NCBI GenBank assembly: GCA_947465495.1
Contig: CANIAS010000006.1
Coordinates: forward strand, 1-64,000
DNA: 64,000 bases
Reading direction: 5' to 3'
Origin: Candidatus Pollutiaquabacter sp.
GTDB lineage: Bacteria > Bacteroidota > Bacteroidia > AKYH767-A > 2013-40CM-41-45
The notes under the pieces are model-generated. The model ran no database searches and had not been told where the DNA came from. It saw only the letters and a program-made list of their open reading frames with translations. The position numbers and the translations under genes are program-made. This document shows, piece after piece, positions 28,187 to 36,107 of this stretch. Each line of letters opens with the position of its first letter. The first letter of the stretch is position 1.

Positions 28187-29995
28187 ATGTCAACGCATGC
28201 ACACGGTCACGATGACGCTCACGGCGGTCACGACCACCATGAACATCACGATACGTTCTGGAGCAAATACGTCTTCAGTACGGATCATAAAATGATTTCA
28301 AAGCAATTCCTGATCACGGCTATCGTGATGGCTTTCGTGGCCATGACGATGTCTTTGATTTTCCGATTGCAGTTGGGATGGCCGGATCAGAAATTTGGTT
28401 TCCTGGAAAGCATTTTGGGGAAATGGGGAAAAGATGGTAAGCTCGACCCGAGTTTTTACCTCGCTTTGGTTACCATCCACGGTACAATCATGGTCTTCTT
28501 CGTGTTGACCGGAGGTCTTTCAGGTACATTCAGTAACCTGTTGATTCCGCTGCAAGTTGGAGCACGAGATATGGCTTCTGGTTTCCTGAATATGCTATCC
28601 TATTGGTTCTTCTTTGGTTCCTGTACGATAATGACCATATCGTTATTTGTTCAATCCGGTCCCGCATCAGCTGGCTGGACAATATATCCTCCATTAAGTG
28701 CCTTGCCTCAAGCTATTCCTGGTTCAGGGCTGGGTATGACCTTGTGGCTGGTTAGTATGGTGCTCTTCATTGCATCTGCGTTGTTAGGAGGTATTAACTA
28801 TGTTGTTACGATATTGAACATGCGTACCAAGGGAATGAGCATGACCCGTCTGCCATTGACCATCTGGGCGTTCTTTATTACAGCCATTTTGGGTATCCTT
28901 TCTTTCCCAGTGCTATTCGCTGCTGCGCTGTTGCTTTTATTTGACCGCAGTTTCGGCACTAGCTTCTTCCTTTCTGACATTTTCATCGATGGAGCCCCGT
29001 TGCACCATTCAGGCGGTTCACCGGTATTGTTCCAGCACTTATTCTGGTTCCTTGGTCACCCCGAAGTATACATTGTATTATTACCTGCTCTAGGTCTTGC
29101 TTCCGAAGTAATTGCAACTAATTCACGAAAGCCCATATTCGGATATAAAGCGATGATCGGCTCCATGCTGGTAATTGCTTTCCTTTCATTCATCGTATGG
29201 GGTCACCACATGTTTATTACGGGAATGAATCCGTTCATCGGTTCAGTTTTCGTGTTTACAACACTGCTTGTAGCCATTCCATCTGCTGTAAAAGTCTTTA
29301 ACTACTTGGCTACGTTGTGGCGTGGTAATATCGTATTGACTCCAGCCATGATGTTTGCCATCGGTTTGGTTTCTTTCTTTATTTCAGGAGGACTTACCGG
29401 TATTATTCTCGGCGACTCAGCACTTGATATCAACGTGCACGATACGTACTTCGTGGTAGCCCACTTCCACATTGTAATGGGATCTTCTGCCATCTTCGGT
29501 ATGTTTGCGGGTATCTACCACTGGTTCCCGCGTATGTTTGGTCGCATGATGGATAAAAAACTCGGCTATTGGCACTTTTGGCTGACCATTATTGGAGTTT
29601 ATGGAACGTTCTTCCCGATGCACTTCGTCGGATTATCAGGCGCTCCTCGTCGTTATTATGCATACACGGCGTATGAAGGATTCCAAGCTGCGCTCAACAT
29701 CAACGCATTGATTAGTGTATTTGCATTTCTGGGTGGGTTGGCACAGTTGATTTTTGCATTTAATTTCTTCTACAGCATGTATCGTGGTCGTAAGGCGAAG
29801 CAGAATCCATGGGATTCAACTACGTTAGAGTGGACCGCACCAGTTGAACATATCCATGGAAACTGGCCAGGCGAGATTCCTACGGTACACCGTTGGCCGT
29901 ATGATTACGGTAAGCCAGGTGCTTCCGAAGATTTCATCCCTCAAACTACACCATTCTCAGAAACTAAAACATCCAATCTTCCTGGGGAAGAATAA
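28187..29995 (+). CDS. coxA: Cytochrome c oxidase subunit I
   Basis: FWFLGHPEVYIVLLPALGLASEVIA; NVHDTYFVVAHFHIVMG; His-rich N-terminus. Confidence 0.98.
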   Translation: MSTHAHGHDDAHGGHDHHEHHDTFWSKYVFSTDHKMISKQFLITAIVMAFVAMTMSLIFRLQLGWPDQKFGFLESILGKWGKDGKLDPSFYLALVTIHGTIMVFFVLTGGLSGTFSNLLIPLQVGARDMASGFLNMLSYWFFFGSCTIMTISLFVQSGPASAGWTIYPPLSALPQAIPGSGLGMTLWLVSMVLFIASALLGGINYVVTILNMRTKGMSMTRLPLTIWAFFITAILGILSFPVLFAAALLLLFDRSFGTSFFLSDIFIDGAPLHHSGGSPVLFQHLFWFLGHPEVYIVLLPALGLASEVIATNSRKPIFGYKAMIGSMLVIAFLSFIVWGHHMFITGMNPFIGSVFVFTTLLVAIPSAVKVFNYLATLWRGNIVLTPAMMFAIGLVSFFISGGLTGIILGDSALDINVHDTYFVVAHFHIVMGSSAIFGMFAGIYHWFPRMFGRMMDKKLGYWHFWLTIIGVYGTFFPMHFVGLSGAPRRYYAYTAYEGFQAALNINALISVFAFLGGLAQLIFAFNFFYSMYRGRKAKQNPWDSTTLEWTAPVEHIHGNWPGEIPTVHRWPYDYGKPGASEDFIPQTTPFSETKTSNLPGEE

Positions 29996-30022
29996 GTTAG
30001 TTTCCTTGAATTGAAATTATTG

Positions 30023-30052
30023 AGGCTGTCTGATAAGGACAGCCTTTTTTTT
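30023..30052 (+). terminator. Intrinsic terminator after coxA
   Basis: AGGCTGTC-tgataag-GACAGCCT followed by TTTTTTT. Confidence 0.92.
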
Positions 30053-30175
30053 AGGCGTCTCTAAGGTCTATTTAATGTTTGACAAGTTTATTGAGAAGAT
30101 GTTGGGTAGTATCGAATTCTCCAACTTAAAGTCACAGGTTTTGAATTAACAGACTAATTGTACCTTGCAGATGCC

Positions 30176-30808
30176 ATGAAACCATATGAAAAACTCTTAA
30201 AGGATAATAGAGCATGGGCCAGTGAGAAAACAAAGGAAGATCCTGAATACTTCTCACGACTTGTTCAACTACAGACTCCTGAATTTCTTTGGATAGGTTG
30301 TAGTGATAGTCGAGTTCCTGCTAATGAAATTACCGGTACTGAGCCTGGTGAAATTTTTGTGCATCGTAACGTCGCCAACATGGTGATCCACACGGATCTT
30401 AATTTACTAACGGTATTGGATTATGCGGTTCGGGTATTAAAGGTTCAGCATATTATTGTTTGTGGTCATCATGGATGCGGTGGAATACGTGCTGCAATGA
30501 CCAATCATGACATGGGTATTGCTAATAAATGGCTGAGAAACATCAAGGATGTTTATCGTTTCCATCGAGATGAGGTGGATGCTATCGAAGAGGAGCAACT
30601 GAAGATTGATAGAATGGTTGAGCTCAATGTTAGAGAGCAAGTCATGAATCTAGCAAAGACCTCTATCATTCAACGTGCTTGGAAGCATGAACAGCGACCA
30701 CATTTACACGGTTGGGTGTACGATCTTAAAGATGGAATAATAGATCCTGTTTGTGAAATGCCTGCAGGTTCGCCGCTGTTAGACATCTATGAATACGATG
30801 ATTTGTAG
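30176..30808 (+). CDS. Beta-class carbonic anhydrase
   Basis: WIGCSDSRVPANEITG; HHGCGGIRAAM; start at ATG 30176 favoured over the upstream TTG at 30158. Confidence 0.95.
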   Translation: MKPYEKLLKDNRAWASEKTKEDPEYFSRLVQLQTPEFLWIGCSDSRVPANEITGTEPGEIFVHRNVANMVIHTDLNLLTVLDYAVRVLKVQHIIVCGHHGCGGIRAAMTNHDMGIANKWLRNIKDVYRFHRDEVDAIEEEQLKIDRMVELNVREQVMNLAKTSIIQRAWKHEQRPHLHGWVYDLKDGIIDPVCEMPAGSPLLDIYEYDDL

Positions 30809-30830
30809 GCACGTTCATGCCATATAAGTA

Positions 30831-30861
30831 AAAGGGTGAGAACGTATAGTTCCCACCCTTT
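30831..30861. terminator. Hairpin after carbonic anhydrase
   Basis: AAAGGGTGAGAAC-gtata-GTTCCCACCCTTT, one mismatch, modest U-run. Confidence 0.6.
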
Positions 30862-30883
30862 GTTATTTACAGGCAATACGGTG

Positions 30884-30916
30884 AAAAAAAAACGCCTCCG
30901 AATTTTGGAGGCGTTT
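30884..30916 (-). terminator. Intrinsic terminator of the minus-strand T9SS gene
   Basis: Minus strand AAACGCCTCC-aaaattc-GGAGGCGTTTTTTTTT. Confidence 0.88.
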
Positions 30917-30938
30917 CCACACATGAACACGAAACAAA

Positions 30939-33101
30939 CTAATGAACCACATTGAATTTCTTACGAATCGTTGCGTCTTTTATTTTGATTTCCATGAAAT
31001 AAATACCTGTTGGGAGGGAGGCGGTTGAAATGGATGATCCGGACCACTCGGCATCTGTCTTGAATACTGTTTGTCCATTGAGATCATACACCAAGACCGA
31101 TTGTATCGAACTCGCTCCATGAATACGTACAGCCTTATCAGTTGGGTTTGGGTACAAGTAAACAGATTCTGAAAGTAAAGGAAGAATGCCGGTGGCACCG
31201 GAAATTACATTTACACTATCGTTGATGATATTAAAAAACTTTGCTAGGCCGGTGGCGTCAATGGCACGTACTCCTGCGAGGTCGAAACCAACGACAGTGC
31301 GTGCCGATACGTTATCTACGATTACCACATCGTACGCTGCAATGGTAGAGTCAATGGTTTGTTCGTTTCCATCCATCCGTACTGCCACTGCGTCGATGAC
31401 ACCATTTGTCCAGTCCGTATGCGTAAAGGTCAATAAGTCGTTGGCTGGATTGCCAAGCTGACTGTTGGTGAAATTGAATACAGATGATGACGGATCCAAT
31501 ATCATAGGATTGAAAAGCAACTTGAAGGCAATACCGTAGATGCGGCGTGCAGGATTAGCTACATCGCCCATGCGTACTTCAACAGTCATGTGATCAGTAG
31601 GGCCAACCGTATCGGTGCTTGACACCAGGTACATGTTTCCTACTGTAGACTGATGGTTGCCTGGGTTGGCCATGCGTACAGGGTGGGTTTGGCCGTAGTT
31701 TAGCACGATGGCTGTAGTGTCGTTGTTGTTTATTACACCATCTCCATTACAATCGGCAAATTTGTAATTAGTTCCGGTAAAGAATTGTTGCGTCCAGTCA
31801 GCACATGATTGAGCTGTCCAAGCGATGGAAGCCCCTGGGCGAATAGGACCAGTCGCATTAAATCCTAGTCCAAGAGGAAGGATGTCGTATAGGTCGCATT
31901 GCAAGTCGTTGTTGGCATCGCCAGGCCATACATTGGCACTGCATCCGTTTACATAAATCTGGTAGGCATAGGATTGTTGTCCAACATAAGGGCATGTATT
32001 ATCGCGTACTGTAATGTATAAGGTGTGCGCTAATGGACTGACTAATGATCCATCCGTAATCAGTTCGATATACATAGAATCTTGAGCTCCGCCGAAGGTG
32101 GTGGCGCTGATAATACTTCCGATACCTGAAGATTCGATAGTAAAGAATGTGCTATCATTAACGTCAGCATCCGATGAGTAGATCATAAATCCGATGGTGT
32201 CGCCGGCACATGAATTGATGCTGTATGAAGGTGTTCCGTTAATCCCGCTCAAGGCAGGTAATTGATTTCCGCCAGGCAAAACCGTGATTTGGAAGTCGCG
32301 GGAAGAAGATCCGACCAAAATGCCGTTGCGGTATTCATCGACTCGGTAAACCACCACATCTACTTCTTGTTGTGTTGGACTGATAATTACATTGCCCGTA
32401 GCAGGATCTACAACAATAGGAGCGGAAGCGGTGACCGGTGTATCAAACGTCAATGGACTAGTATAAACAACCGGAGTTCCGGCAGCACTAAGGGCTGGAG
32501 CCAATGAAATTACCAGTGAATCATTCTCTGGATCAAAGGCGCCATTGTTGATGGTGTTGGTAGTTCCAGCATATAAGAAGGGCACTGGGTTGTTTGAAAA
32601 GCGTGCAGATGAATTAAAGGGCGCGTTGAGATTATTCAACAGAGCGCTGAAGTATGCAGCATCGTTGGCTGGATTCTGAATATTGGTGATGGTTCCATTG
32701 CGGCAGCACTCCGTATAATCAAAGGTCCAATCAGCGCAAGCTCCTGGTAGGGTCACGCTCCCGATGTACACCCATTTCTCAATACCATTGATGGTGCCGG
32801 TATTACAATTGGTTAAACCAGCTACTTGTGGACAAACAGGAGCTACTTGTTGTGGTGAAGAAAGTGTTGCATTCAACGTGATGACCTGTGCAATCGGGTT
32901 GCACGAAGAATAATATTGAACGTCAACAGAGACAGGAGCGCTAATCCCCTGGCAGTCTCTATAAAAAGTAAACTGTACCTCGTAGGTGTTTCCGTTTAAC
33001 CAGGTGTAGGTTAATTCACCGCCCATCGCATGAGAAGCAATCATACGCTGAGGCTGCAGAAAGGATACTAGTAATAACAGGTAGAGGCTAAGTTTTTTCA
33101 T
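30939..33101 (-). CDS. Secreted protein with dockerin-like Ca-binding motifs and T9SS type-A sorting domain
   Basis: Signal peptide MKKLSLYLLLLVSFLQPQRMIAS; GDANNDLQCDLYD and DCNGDGVINNND; C-term LYPNPTDKAVRIHG...VLVYDLNGQTVF...LPTGIYFMEIKIKDATIRKKFNVVH; start supported by promoter at 33142-33172. Confidence 0.9.
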   Translation of the reverse strand: MKKLSLYLLLLVSFLQPQRMIASHAMGGELTYTWLNGNTYEVQFTFYRDCQGISAPVSVDVQYYSSCNPIAQVITLNATLSSPQQVAPVCPQVAGLTNCNTGTINGIEKWVYIGSVTLPGACADWTFDYTECCRNGTITNIQNPANDAAYFSALLNNLNAPFNSSARFSNNPVPFLYAGTTNTINNGAFDPENDSLVISLAPALSAAGTPVVYTSPLTFDTPVTASAPIVVDPATGNVIISPTQQEVDVVVYRVDEYRNGILVGSSSRDFQITVLPGGNQLPALSGINGTPSYSINSCAGDTIGFMIYSSDADVNDSTFFTIESSGIGSIISATTFGGAQDSMYIELITDGSLVSPLAHTLYITVRDNTCPYVGQQSYAYQIYVNGCSANVWPGDANNDLQCDLYDILPLGLGFNATGPIRPGASIAWTAQSCADWTQQFFTGTNYKFADCNGDGVINNNDTTAIVLNYGQTHPVRMANPGNHQSTVGNMYLVSSTDTVGPTDHMTVEVRMGDVANPARRIYGIAFKLLFNPMILDPSSSVFNFTNSQLGNPANDLLTFTHTDWTNGVIDAVAVRMDGNEQTIDSTIAAYDVVIVDNVSARTVVGFDLAGVRAIDATGLAKFFNIINDSVNVISGATGILPLLSESVYLYPNPTDKAVRIHGASSIQSVLVYDLNGQTVFKTDAEWSGSSISTASLPTGIYFMEIKIKDATIRKKFNVVH

Positions 33102-33141
33102 AGTGGCTGACGTTATTTTTAATTGGCGGTTTATCACGATA

Positions 33142-33172
33142 CAAACGTACTTCCTAGATGGTGTATCACCAA
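33142..33172 (-). promoter_or_regulatory. Bacteroidota-type promoter for the T9SS type-A gene
   Basis: Minus TTG (33172-33170), 20 nt, TACGTTTG (33149-33142); palindrome TGGTG-TAT-CACCA at 33159-33171. Confidence 0.7.
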
Positions 33173-33274
33173 TTACATTTTTGGACATTTGTAGATTCAA
33201 AAATAATACATAAAATTGTATAAATATTTGAAAATTAGAATAATAGTTTGTTTAAAAATAAAATATTGTAAAAA

Positions 33275-34672
33275 ATGGCTTTGAGTAAGCTCGTTTTACT
33301 CTTCCAATCGCTTAGTTTGAAGGAGATGGCAGTGTATCTGCCAACGTCGGATAAAGAGGTTAAAAAGTTATTTGACTACCTCCAAAATCTCCGTCAATCG
33401 ACTGATTTAGAGAGGTATAGTCGAAAAGATGCGTACATAGCGACGTATGGAGTGGCGCCTTATAACGATCAGCGTATGCGGTTGTTGGAGTCGCGTTTAG
33501 TGGCTCAACTGGAGGAAGTGATGTTGAATCAACAGTTACAAGAAACCCCGCTGGTTCAGTCTTCGCTGCGAGTACAGGCATATCATCGGCGCAATCTTTC
33601 TAAGTCGTATCGTTTTGCCTATGCCTTTTTTAATAAGCAGTTAGAAGCAGATGTTCAGCTCGATCGTCATTACTATAAATACCGGTTGGCTCATCAGCAC
33701 CTGGATTATCAAAGTAAGCATGCTGCCGACCGGCAATCTTTGCCGTTTGATCAGGTAGTTGATGCTCTGGATAGTTGGTTTATAGCTGCCAAGCTTAAGC
33801 ACGCGTGTGAAATCATCAATGCGCGAAATGTGATGGAAGTAAAGGCGACCTTGCGGATGATAGATCAGGTAAGAGAATGGGCTGATCAAGAGCCTTTTGC
33901 AACGGATCCTGCGGTGATGGTTTATCGTTGGGTTTATGATTCCCTCACAAAGCCGGAAGACGAAATGCCATTTGAACAACTTAGTACTTTCATGCGATTG
34001 AATGGCCACCGATTTCCGCTCCAGGATCAACGCGAAATCTACCAGTACTTGAAGAACTATTGCATCAAAAAATTAAACACAGGACTCACGACGTTTACTC
34101 GTAAACTCTTTGATATCTACCGTATGACGTTGGATAATGAAACGTTGCTAAAAGAGGAGTACATGTCTCCCTTCGAGTTCAAGAACATTGTTACCATAGG
34201 ATTGCGCTTGGGAGAACACGACTGGGTGTCAGCGTTTATCCCAAGTCATTTGAAATACCTGGATCCTGTTCAACAGAAAAATGCCGAAGTGTACAATTCC
34301 GGTAACCTCTATTTCTTTAGAAAGGAATATAAATCCACGCTTCGGTTATTTCAGCAAGTTGAGTTTACTGACGTTTTCTATGCCTTGGATGTTCGTTCCA
34401 TTATTTTGAAAACCTATTTTGAGCAAGGGGAGGAGGAATTGTTTAACTATCAGGCAGCGGCATTTCGGACCTATCTATCTCGAAACAAGGAAATTTCAGA
34501 ATACCAGCGAACCATTTACCGTAATTTCATCCGGTTTGCGGCGCAACTGGTGAAGTCGGATGGAGATCCGGCTACGTTGGCAAAAATCATTGCTGACATG
34601 GATTCTGTCAAGCAAATCGCCGATTTGCGCTGGCTACGGGAGAAGGCAGATAAATGGCTTCAGGCTGGTTAA
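33275..34672 (+). CDS. Conserved-looking hypothetical helical-repeat protein
   Basis: Uninterrupted 465 aa ORF, helix-rich, no recognised catalytic motif; fits between divergent and downstream genes. Confidence 0.75.
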   Translation: MALSKLVLLFQSLSLKEMAVYLPTSDKEVKKLFDYLQNLRQSTDLERYSRKDAYIATYGVAPYNDQRMRLLESRLVAQLEEVMLNQQLQETPLVQSSLRVQAYHRRNLSKSYRFAYAFFNKQLEADVQLDRHYYKYRLAHQHLDYQSKHAADRQSLPFDQVVDALDSWFIAAKLKHACEIINARNVMEVKATLRMIDQVREWADQEPFATDPAVMVYRWVYDSLTKPEDEMPFEQLSTFMRLNGHRFPLQDQREIYQYLKNYCIKKLNTGLTTFTRKLFDIYRMTLDNETLLKEEYMSPFEFKNIVTIGLRLGEHDWVSAFIPSHLKYLDPVQQKNAEVYNSGNLYFFRKEYKSTLRLFQQVEFTDVFYALDVRSIILKTYFEQGEEELFNYQAAAFRTYLSRNKEISEYQRTIYRNFIRFAAQLVKSDGDPATLAKIIADMDSVKQIADLRWLREKADKWLQAG

Positions 34673-34775
34673 TTCAGCATGGGGTTAACCAAGTTTTTGC
34701 GAAGCTGACAAATGTCATATTGCCATCCATTAATTATATGTACAATTACTCGAAATCATTCTAAAAACGAACATT

Positions 34776-34793
34776 CGTGACAAATACGTGACA
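34776..34793 (+). repeat. Direct repeat CGTGACA x2, 11-bp period, upstream of hem genes
   Basis: CGTGACA 34776-34782 and 34787-34793. Confidence 0.7.
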
Positions 34794-34842
34794 GTCGTCC
34801 GTGTTCAATTTAGACCTTTGCTGCCGCTAATTCTGCGTTATT

Positions 34843-36084
34843 TTGTTGCCTCTACGCGTCATCGCCTTTACTCATAAAAGTACTCCACTGACGGAGTTGA
34901 ACCGCTTTTTTTTGGCGGAAGAGGTTCGCTCTGAACGACTTGCAACGCTACGCGAATCCTTGGGGCTTGATGAATTGCTGTACATCCCGACTTGTAACCG
35001 AATTGAGTTTGTTTTTACGACAGCTGTTACCTGTGACGAGGATTTTTTACATCGTTTCTTTACCGTGTTTCAACCTTCTTGGCAATTGGAAGACTTGCAT
35101 TTTGCAACTCGTCATGCCTTGGTTTTTGAAGGAACCAATGCGTTGGATCACTTATTCCGTGTCGCCTCCTCGTTGGATTCATTGGTTGTCGGCGAACGTG
35201 AAATCATCACGCAGGTGCGTAAATCCTACGATGAAGCAAAAGCTGCCGGTCATACGGGTGATGTGATTCGTTTGGTTGTGCAAGCTACCATCCACACTGC
35301 AAAACGAGTGTATACCGATACAAAAATCGCAGCGAATCCGGTTTCTATTGTTTCGCTCGCTGAGCGTAAACTACGTGCACTGCACTTGCCAAAACACGCA
35401 CGTGTTTTGATCATTGGTGCCGGTGAAACCAATACCAATCTATGTAAATACCTGGTAAAGCAGGGATATACTGACTTTACCATTTTCAATCGCACCCTGC
35501 AGAATGCCGAATTATTGGCTACTATGTTGCGTTCGGAAAATGTAAAATCTGCAGCCTATCCTCTGGACGCTTTGTTGGACTATCGCCGTGGATTTGATCT
35601 GCTAGTTACCTGCACCGGTGCTGCTGAGCCCGTGGTTACTTCGTCGAGCTTTGAGGCGCTATTAATGGGTGAAGGAGATCGCAAGGTGTTGGTCGATTTA
35701 GCCATGCCTGCCGACATTCATTCAGACGTTCTTGAAAAATTCAATAACGAGTATATCGGCATCGAAGAATTGCGTTCCATTGCTGAGAAAAATCTTTTCG
35801 AACGCCAGGCCGAACTGACAAGCGCTGAGAGAATCATTGAAGAGCAAATCACGTTTTTTGCAAAAACATATCAGACACGTTCCTTGGAATTGCGCATGCG
35901 TGAAGTTCCTGAAAAGGTGCGTGAAATTAGGGATCGAGCACTTAATGATGTTTTTGCCAGGGATATTGAATCCCTCGATGATCGCTCTAAGGAAGTATTG
36001 GAGAAGGTTATTAGTTACATGGAGAAAAAGTACATTAGCGTGCCAATGGTGATGGCTAAGGAAATTCTCCTGGACAAACGTTGA
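34843..36084 (+). CDS. hemA: Glutamyl-tRNA reductase (TTG start)
   Basis: AFTHKSTPLTELNRFFL; YIPTCNRIEFVF; HLFRVASSLDSLVVGEREIITQV; in-frame stop TAA at 34828-34830, no usable ATG. Confidence 0.95.
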   Translation: MLPLRVIAFTHKSTPLTELNRFFLAEEVRSERLATLRESLGLDELLYIPTCNRIEFVFTTAVTCDEDFLHRFFTVFQPSWQLEDLHFATRHALVFEGTNALDHLFRVASSLDSLVVGEREIITQVRKSYDEAKAAGHTGDVIRLVVQATIHTAKRVYTDTKIAANPVSIVSLAERKLRALHLPKHARVLIIGAGETNTNLCKYLVKQGYTDFTIFNRTLQNAELLATMLRSENVKSAAYPLDALLDYRRGFDLLVTCTGAAEPVVTSSSFEALLMGEGDRKVLVDLAMPADIHSDVLEKFNNEYIGIEELRSIAEKNLFERQAELTSAERIIEEQITFFAKTYQTRSLELRMREVPEKVREIRDRALNDVFARDIESLDDRSKEVLEKVISYMEKKYISVPMVMAKEILLDKR

Positions 36085-36107
36085 GCATTCAAGCATTTTT
36101 GGTCACC

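Noticed and set aside
33102-33200. N-terminal extension MNLQMSKNVIGDTPSRKYVCIVINRQLKITSAT of the T9SS protein
   Set aside because: Lies over a good promoter; the signal peptide begins at ATG 33101
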